A stretch of DNA of 64,000 bases from Rhizobium sp. 18055 (lineage in GTDB: Bacteria; Pseudomonadota; Alphaproteobacteria; Rhizobiales; Rhizobiaceae). Positions 33,433 to 43,121 of the stretch are shown here, in pieces (position 1 is the first letter of the stretch; each line of letters starts with the position of its first letter). Position numbers and translations under genes: made by a program. The notes under the pieces are model-generated. The model was not told the origin of the DNA, ran no database searches, and saw only the letters and a list, made by a program, of their open reading frames with translations. The stretch spans positions 25,577 through 89,576 of the forward strand of contig NZ_CACSKD010000020.1 in the NCBI RefSeq assembly GCF_902706285.1. The letters run 5' to 3'.

Positions 33433-35380
33433 AGCCCTGCTCGTCATCTCGCCGGTCGTCCTCATGGCAACGATCTGCCTAAGCCTCCCCGGCATCGAAA
33501 ACTGGCTGGCGACATTCGGGAAATCGGAGCAGGCCCGGTTGACGCTCGGACGGATCGGGCTGGCAGTGCCCTATGTGCTGGCGGCCGCATCGGGTGTTGG
33601 CATTCTATTCGCCGCGCAAGGCGTGCGAAGCATCAAAACGGTTGGATGCGGGGTGGCCGGCGGCGCCCTTAGCGAGGTTGCCATCGCAGTCATTCGGGAA
33701 GGCGCGCGACTCGCCGGCTTCAGCGAACAGGTGCCGGCCGGGCGAACCCTGCTATCCTATGTCGACCCATCGACGGCGATCGGAAGCGGAGCTGCCTTGG
33801 TCGCCGGAGCGTTCGCGCTTAGGGTCGCCATAAGGGGCAATGCCGCCTTTGCCAGCAGTGAGCCGAAGCGGATGCGCGGGAAGCGTGCGCTGCATGGCGA
33901 GGCCGACTGGATGAAGATGCCGGAGGCGGAGAAGCTCTTCTCCGAAGCGGGCGGAATGGTCATCGGCGAAAAGTATCGCGTCGATCGTGACAATGTCGCC
34001 GCTGTGGCGTTTCGATCAGACGATCACACGAGTTGGGGCAGCGGTGGTAAATCACCGCTGCTGTGCTTCGACGGATCGTTCGGCTCGTCGCATGGAATCG
34101 TCTTTGCCGGCTCCGGCGGCTTCAAGACGACCTCCGTGACCGTGCCCACCGCGCTCAAATGGGGCGGGACACTGGTCGTCCTCGACCCTTCGAATGAGGT
34201 GGCACCGATGGTGATCCGACACCGGCGCAAGGCCGGCCGGCGGGTCGTCGTCCTCGATCCGAAGAACCCGCAATCGGGTTTCAATGTCCTCGACTGGATC
34301 GGCAAGCATGGGGGGACGAAGGAAGAGGATATCGCAGCCGTCGCCTCCTGGATCATGAGCGACAGCGGTCGCGCCACCGGTGTGCGCGATGACTTCTTCC
34401 GCGCCTCCGGCCTGCAACTGCTGACGGCGATGATCGCGGACGTATGCCTGTCCGGGCACACGCCTGAGAAGGATCAGACGTTACGGCAGGTCCGTGCCAA
34501 TCTCTCGGAGCCCGAGCCGAAGCTGCGGGCACGGCTGCAGGAGATCTACGACAATTCGGAATCGGATTTCGTGAAGGAGAACGTCGCAGCCTTCGTCAAC
34601 ATGACGCCTGAAACCTTCTCCGGTGTCTACGCGAATGCCATCAAGGAAACCCACTGGCTGAGCTACGCCAACTACGGCGCCCTGGTCTCGGGATCGAGCT
34701 TCGCGACCGACGCGCTGGCAGACGGTCAGACCGACGTCTTCATCAATATCGACCTGAAGACTTTGGAGACGCACGCCGGTCTCGCGAGAGTGATCATCGG
34801 TTCGTTTCTCAACGCGATCTACAATCGCGACGGACAGATCAAGGGGCGCGCGCTGTTTCTCCTAGATGAGGTCGCCCGCCTCGGTTACATGCGGATTATC
34901 GAGACCGCCCGCGACGCCGGACGCAAATACGGCATCACGCTAACGATGATCTACCAGTCGATCGGTCAGATGCGCGAGACCTATGGCGGTCGTGACGCGG
35001 CAAGCAAGTGGTTCGAGAGTGCCAGCTGGATTTCGTTTGCCGCGATCAACGATCCCGAGACCGCCGATTACATATCGCGACGCTGCGGCACGACCACCGT
35101 CGAGATAGATCAGGTCAGCCGCAGTTTCCATGCGCGCGGATCCTCGCGCACGCGATCAAAGCAACTGGCGTCGAGAGCGCTGATCCAGCCGCACGAAGTG
35201 CTGCGCATGCGCGCCGACGAGCAGATCGTCTTTACGGCCGGCAACGCGCCGCTCAGATGCGGCCGCGCCATCTGGTTCCGCCGCGCGGACATGAAATCCT
35301 GCGTCGGAGAGAACCGCTTCCAGAAGAGCGCCACCACCGCACACGTCTCTCTGCAGACTGTCGATCGACCTAGTAAATAG
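33419..35380 (+). CDS. traG: TraG, VirD4-type coupling protein
   Basis: 653 residues. Two to three N-terminal membrane helices, then the T4SS-DNA ATPase domain: HGIVFAGSGGFKTTSVT (Walker A, the GSGGFKTT form of rhizobial TraG) and GRALFLLDEVARLGYM (Walker B), with ITLTMIYQSIGQMRETYG. It delivers the relaxosome (TraA-DNA) to the Trb channel. Full length. Confidence 0.95.
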   Translation: MTISRALLVISPVVLMATICLSLPGIENWLATFGKSEQARLTLGRIGLAVPYVLAAASGVGILFAAQGVRSIKTVGCGVAGGALSEVAIAVIREGARLAGFSEQVPAGRTLLSYVDPSTAIGSGAALVAGAFALRVAIRGNAAFASSEPKRMRGKRALHGEADWMKMPEAEKLFSEAGGMVIGEKYRVDRDNVAAVAFRSDDHTSWGSGGKSPLLCFDGSFGSSHGIVFAGSGGFKTTSVTVPTALKWGGTLVVLDPSNEVAPMVIRHRRKAGRRVVVLDPKNPQSGFNVLDWIGKHGGTKEEDIAAVASWIMSDSGRATGVRDDFFRASGLQLLTAMIADVCLSGHTPEKDQTLRQVRANLSEPEPKLRARLQEIYDNSESDFVKENVAAFVNMTPETFSGVYANAIKETHWLSYANYGALVSGSSFATDALADGQTDVFINIDLKTLETHAGLARVIIGSFLNAIYNRDGQIKGRALFLLDEVARLGYMRIIETARDAGRKYGITLTMIYQSIGQMRETYGGRDAASKWFESASWISFAAINDPETADYISRRCGTTTVEIDQVSRSFHARGSSRTRSKQLASRALIQPHEVLRMRADEQIVFTAGNAPLRCGRAIWFRRADMKSCVGENRFQKSATTAHVSLQTVDRPSK

Positions 35381-35392
35381 CCGGAGGCAGCG

Positions 35393-35590
35393 ATGCGATA
35401 TTGGGAAGCCTGCGAGGCGAATGTGACAGCAGACGAGGCGATTGCAGAATGCGCTCGACACCGTATCCGTGCCGTGGTGCGACCCACTGATCGGGCTCTC
35501 GTCGATGACGAGAGCGGCGATGTGATCGCACACACCGATGATCACGGCGAATATTACGGTGGCGACGTGATCGGTTACCTCGGGTACTGA
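35393..35590 (+). CDS. Small acidic protein downstream of traG, unknown function
   Basis: 65 residues; GGAGG lies seven bases before ATG 35393. It is acidic, with two cysteines in WEACEANV and IAECARHR, and ends HTDDHGEYYGGDVIGYLGY. No domain was recognised. The tight spacing after traG and the good ribosome site suggest a real gene read with traCDG. Confidence 0.65.
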   Translation: MRYWEACEANVTADEAIAECARHRIRAVVRPTDRALVDDESGDVIAHTDDHGEYYGGDVIGYLGY

Positions 35591-35804
35591 TCGATGATCC
35601 TGGCCAGGATCATCTGCGGGAGGATCTTGACCCGAATGGGCGAAGACGGCTTGCTGGCTTCGTTCGCATTGCGAATAGAGCCGTACGTCGCAGGCGGACC
35701 GCCGAAAGCAACCGTCGGCATGGTTCAACAATATGAATCGATGACCCGCAACCGATTCAAAACACTCGTTGGACGCCCTAGCTTCTGCACGCGATCATGT
35801 CGCC

Positions 35805-36071
35805 ATGATCACCCAGCGCTACCAGCTTTATATCGAGCGGACCGACCGCGCCAGAAACATGGCTCGCTTCTATGCGCTATCCATCGAACCGAATCTTTTT
35901 GGTGAAGCATGCCTGACGCGCCGCTGGGGACGGATCGGGACGGCAGGGCAAGTTCTGATCCACCATTTCGAGCGGGAAAAGGATGCCGTGGTTCTCTTCC
36001 TGGAGCTGCTTCGGAAAAAGCGAGGTCGTGGATATCGAACGGTCGTGCGAAACAGGCGACTGGATGGCTAA
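35805..36071 (+). CDS. WGR-domain protein
   Basis: 88 residues from ATG 35805. Almost all of it is a WGR domain (ARFYALSIEPNLFGEACLTRRWGRIGTAG with the WGR signature, then LFLELLRKKRGRGY). Stand-alone WGR proteins are common on rhizobial plasmids; the domain binds nucleic acid in PARPs and some regulators. The function here is unknown. The 214 bases upstream hold no convincing gene. Confidence 0.8.
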   Translation: MITQRYQLYIERTDRARNMARFYALSIEPNLFGEACLTRRWGRIGTAGQVLIHHFEREKDAVVLFLELLRKKRGRGYRTVVRNRRLDG

Positions 36072-36144
36072 GCCCACGCTCAGAATGTGAAATTGAGGAC
36101 GCAATTGATCAAACCCGACAAGAAAGCCACTTGGCAGAAGCCTC

Positions 36145-36441
36145 GTGTGTTACTCTCGCTCGCCTGCTTTCGAGCGTGGCGGCAATATCTTCAGCGACTA
36201 CGTGCAACACAAAAGCCTCGCGCTCGGCTACGCCGGCGGTCATCGCCTCTCAGACGGCCCGATCACGCCATTGCCGCCATCCATCACCCAGGGAGGCCGA
36301 TTCGCCGGATGGGGTCTGTTGATGCTCGATGGCAAGCTGGTCTGGGCCTACAAGAACACCCAGCAGCCCGGCGACGGTTTCGGCATCGACGGCCCCGACA
36401 AGGAGGCAGCGCCGGCGGGAAGATGGATCCCACCATATTAA
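36145..36441 (+). pseudogene. Arylsulfatase C-terminal fragment
   Basis: Residues in the middle of this frame (SITQGGRFAGWGLLMLDGKL, then VWAYKNTQQPGDGF) match the C-terminal beta-domain of arylsulfatases. The intact protein at 49016-51394 has FTQGGNTGGWAFYLKDGKLV at the same place. No sulfatase catalytic domain precedes it, and the end (PAGRWIPPY) is unrelated, so it is a remnant. Confidence 0.6.
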
Positions 36442-36724
36442 TCGACCACGGCGCGCTATCGATGGCGCGCACGGTGAACAAAGCCGGCCGACGCGAACTG
36501 CGAAAAGGAGCTTTGGTCCACGGCCCGGCAAGTGACCGCAATTCAGTCTTTGATGGGGTTGGTCACTTCGATGTCGCCGTCACTAACTTGCAACAAACGG
36601 ATATCGTGCGTGCGCATGCGAGCATCCGGTTGAGAGCGGCAACACCCAGAGCAGCCTCCGTCTCCTGAGCACGGAATGAACGGGCACGCAAACGCCATGT
36701 CGGCGAGGTTTTGAGGAAGAATGC

Positions 36725-36910
36725 ATGGGCGGACAGGTGATCGCAGTCGCGGCCGATGGTCAACATCGGTTTTCGAAGAGGTTGAGGGATCAGATCCACA
36801 TCCTCGCGGGTCTGGGCGTCGAGGGCGACGCGCACCTGGGAGTAACCGTCAAGCATCGCTCCCGTGTCGCAAGTTTGGCGATAAACGCACCGTTCCGTCG
36901 CCCCTTCTGA
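36725..36910 (+). pseudogene. MOSC-domain protein fragment
   Basis: The first 50 residues (VIAVAADGQHRFSKRLRDQI, then AGLGVEGDAHLGVTVKHRSRV) match the N-terminus of MOSC proteins, which carry molybdenum-cofactor sulfurase C-terminal domains. The frame then leaves the family at about residue 52. The remaining two thirds of the domain is missing, so this is a truncated remnant. Confidence 0.65.
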
Positions 36911-37289
36911 GCCCGGCAAGTCGGGCACCGCCCCGTACATGAAACAGATTGTAACCTGTCATTTACAGTAACGTACTTACAAGACGCGCGGTTGCCTGAT
37001 CCTATCTCGGTCTCTGGGAGGCAAGCAACTGAATGAGCAAGTTCTTTTCACCAACTGCAGCCACCAAACGATCGGATCGCGGCGTAGCCTGCCGTGGGCA
37101 AGCTGCCACCCGCCGCATCGATCGCCTCGCCGTCCAGGACGGGCGTCGGGAATATCGGCTGGCGGCTCCAGATCTCCCACCGATTGAAATCCTGACCCGC
37201 GCGGAGAGCGGCGGAAACCGGAGGGACAGGCCCGCCCGCGGCGTCTGTTCAAAACGCGAAGCATAGTCTGAGCCTTGGAGGTAGTTGGA
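36911..37289. other. Intergenic region before the AraC genes
   Basis: No gene with family support was found. An in-phase frame at 37033-37266 has no Shine-Dalgarno and no recognisable product. The segment at 36950-36985 is AT-rich and may include promoter sequence for the AraC gene at 37290. Confidence 0.4.
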
Positions 37290-38270
37290 GTGACAGTACC
37301 GCTAGAGCAGGCACCCGCCCACTGGCACCACGTCCCGATATCCCGAGTCGAGGATTTGTCCGACGCGGTCCATGGAGCAGGAATGGATGCCACGCAGATG
37401 GCCGCCGGCAAGCTGTCGGGGAGCCTGATTTTCGCAGAACAGGGCGGAGTGACTTTCAGCGGCGGCTTGATCAATGGCCGTGTGGCCCTGCGTGGCCCGC
37501 TATCGCCCGATACCCTTTCATTGGGCGTGGCATTGAAGCTACCCGGCCCGTGCTGGCATTGGCTGACCGAGGTGAAGACGGGAGACGTGGGCGTCTTCCA
37601 TGGTGGGGATGAGCACGATGCACTCTACACGCCAGGTTCGCTCTACGTCGCAGCGACGATCTCTGCCGATCAGCTTGAGGACGAGGCCGCAAAGGATGAT
37701 CTGGTTTTGGATCGAGCAGCACTCGGCGGCACCGGAATACATCACCGATCGATGTCTTCTGGAGTTGTTGCCACTCTAGCCGCAGAATTTGCCCGGATAC
37801 ATGCTGGTCAGTCGCCCCGGATCGATATTGGCCCCATGCTTCTCAGAGCATTCATCAGTCATTTGGGCCGCCTGCCGTATGATCATGGGCGCCGGCTAAA
37901 CACCAACCTCCACGCCAAGATCGCGGCGAAGGCAAGGGCGTATATTCTGGAGCATCTGGCAGATCCGATCGCTCTTGATGACATCGCCGCGGCGGCGTGC
38001 AGTTCACGACGGACGCTGTACCGCGCGTTCGCCGACATTTTTGATGACACGCCGCAGACCTACGTTCGACGACTTAGGCTCCACCGCATCAGGCAGGGTC
38101 TTGCCGGTGAACGCGAAAAGATCTGCACGATCGCGGTCGTTGCGAACCAGTGGGGCATCAGCGAACTTGGCAGGCTCGCCGGATGGTATCGGCAGATGTT
38201 TGGGGAACTGCCCAGCGAGACGCTGGCTTCTGCGAAGGACAATGCCGAGCAAGCGGGACGTCTTCACTAG
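37290..38270 (+). CDS. AraC-family transcriptional regulator (first of tandem pair)
   Basis: 326 residues from GTG 37290, chosen because GGAGG lies eight bases upstream. A ligand-sensing N-terminal domain is followed by an AraC helix-turn-helix pair: ILEHLADPIALDDIAAAACSSRRTLYRAF, shown in two parts as LDDIAAAACSSRRTLYRAF and NQWGISELGRLAGWYRQMFGE. It is clearly paralogous to the next gene (HWHHVPISRVEDLSDAVHGA against HWQRFPVREIEDLRNMVLGA). The motif TTGGCAAAAGGCGCATAG sits just after its stop, in front of the second regulator. Confidence 0.9.
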   Translation: MTVPLEQAPAHWHHVPISRVEDLSDAVHGAGMDATQMAAGKLSGSLIFAEQGGVTFSGGLINGRVALRGPLSPDTLSLGVALKLPGPCWHWLTEVKTGDVGVFHGGDEHDALYTPGSLYVAATISADQLEDEAAKDDLVLDRAALGGTGIHHRSMSSGVVATLAAEFARIHAGQSPRIDIGPMLLRAFISHLGRLPYDHGRRLNTNLHAKIAAKARAYILEHLADPIALDDIAAAACSSRRTLYRAFADIFDDTPQTYVRRLRLHRIRQGLAGEREKICTIAVVANQWGISELGRLAGWYRQMFGELPSETLASAKDNAEQAGRLH

Positions 38271-38271
38271 A

Positions 38272-38289
38272 TTGGCAAAAGGCGCATAG
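38272..38289 (+). promoter_or_regulatory. Candidate AraC operator, copy 1
   Basis: TTGGCAAAAGGCGCATAG lies directly after the first AraC gene and before the second. It matches the motif found at 39384 and 44303 in 16 of 18 positions, ignoring the two variable central bases. The position suggests autoregulation of the second AraC gene. Confidence 0.5.
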
Positions 38290-38395
38290 AGGGCATTCCG
38301 TTTTCCTGCGACTATAGGAACTTCAGATGGCATGCCCAAGCCCGGGCGGGCGACGGCTGTCACGGTTCCGGCTTTCGGTTGGAGGGGCACGGTCC

Positions 38396-39382
38396 ATGGC
38401 CTCGGGCGCGACGTTGACCAATTTCACCGGGGGGGCACCCTTCCGCAATGATGCCGATCATTGGCAACGCTTCCCTGTGCGGGAAATCGAAGACCTTCGC
38501 AACATGGTGCTTGGCGCCGATCTTGAGCCGGTTCAGATGATCGGCCGCAAAGTTGATGGCAGCCTTGCTTTTTCCGCTCGGGACGGTGTGGTGTTCAGCA
38601 GCGGGCATCTGGATGGAAGCGCGACGGCCAGAGGCGTCGTTTCAAGGGATGCCGCGACAGTTGGGGTCGTGTTGTCTCAGGGCGACAAATCTCGGATCAG
38701 TCTGCATCGCGTTTTTGATGGGGTCGTCGGCGTCATCCTTCCTGGAGATCGATTGGATCTCCTGATGGCGCAAGGCGCGCTTTATGTCACGGCAACACTG
38801 GACCTCGAACGGTTGGAAGTCGTGGTCGCCCGGAAGTTCTTGCAATCAGCAATCCATCCGAAGCCGCTGGAGCAACAAAGTCTCGATGAGCTGACGTCGG
38901 CTCTACTCCGCATACACGCGGGAGAGGGATCGGTGGCAGGGATCGATATTGGCAAAGCGGTTCTGCGCGCCGCAGCTTCTCACTATGTGAATGATGACGG
39001 CTTGGACGATCGCTGCTCTCCTTCGACTTATGAAGTTATTGTCCGGCTGGCCCGCAATTACATCGAGAGGCACCTGGCTCAGCCCATAACGACAGACGAC
39101 CTCACCATCGCCTGCGGGACTTCCCCGCGCACTCTTTATCGAGCATTCCTCGACACCCTTGGGGAGGCGCCGGTCCATTATATCCGCAGGCTTCGGCTGC
39201 ATCGAATCCGGCAGGAGCTAAGGTCCGTCGACGAACCGGCAACGGTTTCTGCAAGTGCCAGGAAATGGGGAATCTCCGAGCATGGACGAATGTCCGGCTG
39301 GTACCATGACGTGTTCGGGGAAGTGCCGAGCGCCACCAAGGCGATCCGAGACAAGAAGCAACTTTCACAACCATGGCTCTAA
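38396..39382 (+). CDS. AraC-family transcriptional regulator (second of tandem pair)
   Basis: 328 residues from ATG 38396; an in-frame ATG at 38327 gives a longer, basic N-terminus. Same plan as the upstream paralogue: sensing domain, then YIERHLAQPITTDDLTIACG and TSPRTLYRAFLDTLGEAPVHY with the second HTH ARKWGISEHGRMSGWYHDVF. It reads toward the DUF1254 cluster and is its likely regulator; its own stop is followed within two bases by the repeated promoter block. Confidence 0.9.
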   Translation: MASGATLTNFTGGAPFRNDADHWQRFPVREIEDLRNMVLGADLEPVQMIGRKVDGSLAFSARDGVVFSSGHLDGSATARGVVSRDAATVGVVLSQGDKSRISLHRVFDGVVGVILPGDRLDLLMAQGALYVTATLDLERLEVVVARKFLQSAIHPKPLEQQSLDELTSALLRIHAGEGSVAGIDIGKAVLRAAASHYVNDDGLDDRCSPSTYEVIVRLARNYIERHLAQPITTDDLTIACGTSPRTLYRAFLDTLGEAPVHYIRRLRLHRIRQELRSVDEPATVSASARKWGISEHGRMSGWYHDVFGEVPSATKAIRDKKQLSQPWL

Positions 39383-39620
39383 TTTGGCAAAAACCGCATA
39401 GCCGACAAAGGCAGTGGAGCGCATAGTTTGCCTAAAAATACGGCATATAAGCGTTTGTGAATTACAACCACAGCAGAAGGCCGAGTGTCATGAAACGCAT
39501 AGTCGCACTTCCGTCGATGACCGTAGCATTCCTGTCGTTGACGCTAGCGGGTTCCGCTTTGGCGGATCAGGCTCGTTTTGACAGCCTTGCCAATCTGCCA
39601 TTCGAGAAGAACCGTCCGAT
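39381..39620 (+). repeat. Duplicated promoter and gene-start block, copy 1
   Basis: This block is highly similar to 44300-44540, covering the candidate operator, leader and first 50 or so codons of the downstream gene. Long exact stretches such as TTGTGAATTACAACCACAGC are shared. It marks a segmental duplication within the cluster. Confidence 0.85.
39384..39401 (+). promoter_or_regulatory. Candidate AraC operator, copy 2
   Basis: TTGGCAAAAACCGCATAG; a second CGCATAG follows at 39420-39426, 25 bases on. The identical spacing is kept at 44303. Two direct half-sites upstream of a promoter is the usual AraC layout. Confidence 0.6.
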
Positions 39621-39780
39621 GGTGGAAACTGTCGATACGCTGAAGGAGGATTTACTCTTCCAGAGCGCCACCCAGACCTATCTCTGGGCGTTGATGCCTT
39701 GCCGCGACGCGCCTTCGGGCATTAGCGCGAAATTCTTCGACCAGACCTGGAAGCCGGACGACGTCATGAAAGTGAATTGA
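39490..39780 (+). pseudogene. DUF1254/DUF1214 protein with large internal deletion
   Basis: ATG 39490 opens a 96-residue frame. Residues 1-70 match the first part of the intact gene at 44408 (signal peptide, then ADQARFDSLANLPF and LFQSATQTYLWAL). The frame then jumps to a short C-terminal piece, ISAKFFDQTWKPDDVMKVN. That tail resembles the end of the gene at 46011 (EFYDQTWKPDDVVKLQ) more than that of 44408. About 400 codons are missing. It keeps an exportable signal peptide. Confidence 0.8.
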
Positions 39781-39812
39781 GGCCATCAAACTCGAACAGC
39801 GAGGAACGTCCC

Positions 39813-41366
39813 ATGAAGTCCCCCCATGATCAAGCGGAATTCACGCGCCGCGCCGCGCTGAGGGGCGGCATCGGTGCTGTATCCTTGGCCGTCATTGGTG
39901 CCAGAGCCGCTGCGGTCGCCACTGCCTCGGCAGCGATCACGACCGGTGCGGCGCAGGCGCAACAATCTGGTACGGGCATTGCGCCACCTCCCGCGATGAC
40001 AGCAACGAAATCGTTGTCCACGACCGCCAACACCGCTCTTTCCAAAGAATACGTCCAGATGGTCGGACGCTTCGCCTATTTCTGGGCCTGGCCGATGATC
40101 AACAGCTTCAATCGACGCATCGCCCTGACGTCTGTTCCGGAGCCCGGCTTGCGCGGAGGCGTGTTGCCCAACGCGCCGCTTGGCCAAGTCTGCATGCTGA
40201 CTGACTATATTTCTCCCGAGCAGCGGTTTGTCGCGTGTCCAAACCAGGACGTTGCATACGGCTTTGGCTTCGCTTCGCTCGACGAGCATCCCGTGGTCTA
40301 TCAGGTACCTGACTTCGGGGATCGCTTTTATGTCTATGCCGCGTGGGACGCGAGAACCGACTCGTTTGCGGAGATTGGTCAGCAGTACGGGTCGAAGCCC
40401 GGCTTTTACCTTCTGGTCGGCCCCAACTGGAAGGGGACCGTGCCCGAGGGGATCATCGAGACATTCCGCTCCCCGACCGAGCTCGCCGCACTTTGCCCCC
40501 GCGTCTTTCTGAATGATACCGCTGAGGACAAGAACGCCGTTTTGCCAATCCTGAGCCAGGTCATGGCCTATCCACTCAGCGAGTACGATGGCACGATGAA
40601 AACCAAGGACTGGACCAAGGTTCCGCACTTCCCGACGCCCCCGGGCGCAGGGTCCGGAGAGGTCAAGTGGGTGGTTCCCGAGACCTTCTTCGACCAACTT
40701 GCCGAAGTTCTCGACAAAGTGCCGCCATTGCCAGGCGAAGAGACCACATACTCCATGATCCGCTCGGTGCTGACAGCCGCAGAGAAAAGTCAGGAGGTAC
40801 AGCAGGTCCTGAAGGAGACTGCAGTGGCCGCAGACACGGAGATTATCCCACCTTTGTTCCTATGGAAGCACAACGGACCGGCTGCTGGCAATGGCTGGTA
40901 TTCACCGGTTAACAACGCCGATTTCGGGGCCGATTATGTCGTCCGCACGGCCGTCTCTAAGTCCAACATGTATGAGAACCGGTTCAACGAAACAAAGTAC
41001 ATCTTCACGGATACGGATGCCGAAGGAGCACAGTTGGATGGTAGTTCAACGTATACGGTGACTTTTCCGGCCGGTCAGCTCCCGCCAGTCGATGGGTTTT
41101 GGTCGCTCACGCTTTACAACGAGCACCACTTCTTCACGCCCAATCCGCTGCAGCGCTTCTCGCTGGGAACAAAGAACCAGGGCCTCCAAAACAACGCGGA
41201 CGGTTCGCTTACTATTTACGCTGGCCCGGCCTCTCCCGGGAAGGACAAGGAATCGAACTGGCTTCCAGCCCCCTCGACTCCGTTCTCGCTCTACATACGT
41301 GCCTATTGGCCAAAGCAGGAAGTGATCGACGGCTCGTGGAAGCCTCCGGTCATTCGAAAGCAATGA
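39813..41366 (+). CDS. DUF1254/DUF1214 exported protein, Tat-type signal (subtype A)
   Basis: 517 residues from ATG 39813; ATG 39777 is a longer option. A twin-arginine-like signal (EFTRRAALRGGIGAVSLAVI) is followed by an AQAQQ cleavage region. The DUF1254 domain contains FAYFWAWPMINSFNRR and PNQDVAYGFGFASLDEHPV. The C-terminal DUF1214 domain contains FPAGQLPPVDGFWSLTLYN and RFSLGTKNQGLQ, ending DGSWKPPVIRKQ. Family function is not established; it acts in the periplasm if the signal works. First intact member of the cluster. Confidence 0.85.
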   Translation: MKSPHDQAEFTRRAALRGGIGAVSLAVIGARAAAVATASAAITTGAAQAQQSGTGIAPPPAMTATKSLSTTANTALSKEYVQMVGRFAYFWAWPMINSFNRRIALTSVPEPGLRGGVLPNAPLGQVCMLTDYISPEQRFVACPNQDVAYGFGFASLDEHPVVYQVPDFGDRFYVYAAWDARTDSFAEIGQQYGSKPGFYLLVGPNWKGTVPEGIIETFRSPTELAALCPRVFLNDTAEDKNAVLPILSQVMAYPLSEYDGTMKTKDWTKVPHFPTPPGAGSGEVKWVVPETFFDQLAEVLDKVPPLPGEETTYSMIRSVLTAAEKSQEVQQVLKETAVAADTEIIPPLFLWKHNGPAAGNGWYSPVNNADFGADYVVRTAVSKSNMYENRFNETKYIFTDTDAEGAQLDGSSTYTVTFPAGQLPPVDGFWSLTLYNEHHFFTPNPLQRFSLGTKNQGLQNNADGSLTIYAGPASPGKDKESNWLPAPSTPFSLYIRAYWPKQEVIDGSWKPPVIRKQ

Positions 41367-41582
41367 ATGCCTTGATCAGGCGGCCACACCGCGGCTTCCG
41401 CTTTCGGACCGCTGCGCTGGAGTGGCTGCGACTGGCGTCGGGACTCGGACGTTCGCGACCCTGCCACTGCACGCTGCGACGGCCCCCCGAGAGATGGACA
41501 TGGAGGCCCGGGCATATTGAACAGGTGAACTGAAAACAGCCGGTCCGTCGTGTCCGAGCGAAAACGCAAAGGGAGTATCGTA

Positions 41583-43121
41583 ATGAAATTACTCGTCGAT
41601 CTCGTTACTTCGCGCCGCGAAGCCCTGAAAGGCAGTCTCGGTGCGGCGACATTGGCCGCGTTCGGAAAGAGCGCGACTGTGCCTGTTGCGGCCGCTGTTG
41701 GCAGCGCCGTCCTTGCCAGCGATCCTGCGCAGGCACAAGCTGGCGCCGACCCGACCCGGCAATCGAAGATCACGCAGCCAGCTACCGGCATCGTGATGCA
41801 ACCCGATTATGCCCGCGCAATCGCGCAGACGGCATATATCTGGGGTTGGCCGCTCGTTAACATGATGAATCGCAGGAATTTGTTCGCGCAGGCGCCGCAT
41901 CCCGGTCGCCTCAACGGTGTTGTCCCGGTGGCGCCGACCGGACAGGTCGGGATGCTTTCCGATTATGTTGACCCGGCGGAGACCTTCGTCACCTGCCCCA
42001 ACCAAGACGTCGTCTATGGCCTCGGCTTTTTCTCGCTCGATGAACAACCGGTCGTCGCGCAGGTGCCGGATTTCGGCAAGCGTTTCTGGGTCTATGCGAT
42101 GTATGACGGCCGGACCGATCAATTCGGGCAACTCGGAAGGCCGTACAATACCAGACCCGGTTTCTATCTGCTGGTCGGTCCAAACTGGAAAGGCCGAAAG
42201 CCGGCAGGGATTACCGAGGTCATCCGCTCCTCGACGTCAATCGCTAATGCGATTCCGCGCATTTTCCAGGACGACACGCCGGAAGACAGGAAGGCGATCC
42301 AAGCACCGCTTAACCAGGTTGTCTTTTATCCGCTGAAGGAGTTCACAGGGAAGATGAAGACGGTCGAATGGAGCAAGGCACCGACCATTCCGGGCCCCCA
42401 ATCGACCGGCGAAGAAACCAAGTGGGTCGAGCCGGAAAAATTCTTCGACGAATTCGCTGGCGCGTTGGATATCGTACCGCCGCAAGAAGGAGAGCAGGCG
42501 CTTTACGCTCAGTTCCGACTGCTTCTCGATGCGGCGTCGAAAGACCCCGAACTGAAAAAAGTGCTGATCGAGACCGCGGTCGATACAGATCACAAGGTCA
42601 TTAAGCCGTTCTTCCAGTGGAAGTACAATGGGCTCCCTGCTGGTAATGGTTGGAACCGCTCCACCAACAATGCGCAGTGGGGCATCGACTATTATAACAG
42701 ATCAGGCACGGCGAAATCGAACATGTTCGACAACCGCCCGACGGAGACACAGTACTTCTACACGGATTTCGATGGCGCGGGTGGCGAACTCACCGGCAGC
42801 GGCAACTTCGAACTCACTTTCGCCGCGGGTGAGGAGCCACCGGTCAACGGCTTCTGGTCCTTGACCCTCTACAACGACAAGCACCTCTTCCACCCGAATG
42901 ATCTCAAGCGCTATTCGCTCGGTACCAAGAACAAGAATCTCCGGCGCAATACCGATGGCTCGCTCACGCTCTATGCCGGCGCGAAATCGCCCGGCGGGGA
43001 GAAAGAGGCGAACTGGCTGCCCGCACCAGACGGCGCCTTCTCGCTCTACATTCGCGCCTACTGGGGCAAGAAAGCCATTCTCGACGGCTCCTGGAAGCCG
43101 CCAGTCATTCGAAAGCTCTGA
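41583..43121 (+). CDS. DUF1254/DUF1214 exported protein, RR-type signal (subtype A)
   Basis: 512 residues from ATG 41583. The N-terminus TSRREALKGSLGAATLAAF is Tat-like and ends in DPAQAQAGA. The body parallels the previous gene: IWGWPLVNMMNRRNLF, CPNQDVVYGLGFFSLDEQPV, PPVNGFWSLTLYNDKHLFHP, ending DGSWKPPVIRKL. The 216 bases before it contain only out-of-phase fragments. Function unknown. Confidence 0.85.
   Translation: MKLLVDLVTSRREALKGSLGAATLAAFGKSATVPVAAAVGSAVLASDPAQAQAGADPTRQSKITQPATGIVMQPDYARAIAQTAYIWGWPLVNMMNRRNLFAQAPHPGRLNGVVPVAPTGQVGMLSDYVDPAETFVTCPNQDVVYGLGFFSLDEQPVVAQVPDFGKRFWVYAMYDGRTDQFGQLGRPYNTRPGFYLLVGPNWKGRKPAGITEVIRSSTSIANAIPRIFQDDTPEDRKAIQAPLNQVVFYPLKEFTGKMKTVEWSKAPTIPGPQSTGEETKWVEPEKFFDEFAGALDIVPPQEGEQALYAQFRLLLDAASKDPELKKVLIETAVDTDHKVIKPFFQWKYNGLPAGNGWNRSTNNAQWGIDYYNRSGTAKSNMFDNRPTETQYFYTDFDGAGGELTGSGNFELTFAAGEEPPVNGFWSLTLYNDKHLFHPNDLKRYSLGTKNKNLRRNTDGSLTLYAGAKSPGGEKEANWLPAPDGAFSLYIRAYWGKKAILDGSWKPPVIRKL

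Noticed and set aside
35594..35905. 103-codon plus-strand frame between the traG-linked genes
   Set aside because: It overlaps the WGR-domain gene in another frame and shows no domain or credible start.
36563..36940. 125-codon minus-strand frame
   Set aside because: It is antisense to the MOSC fragment, which has clear family sequence; the minus frame has none.
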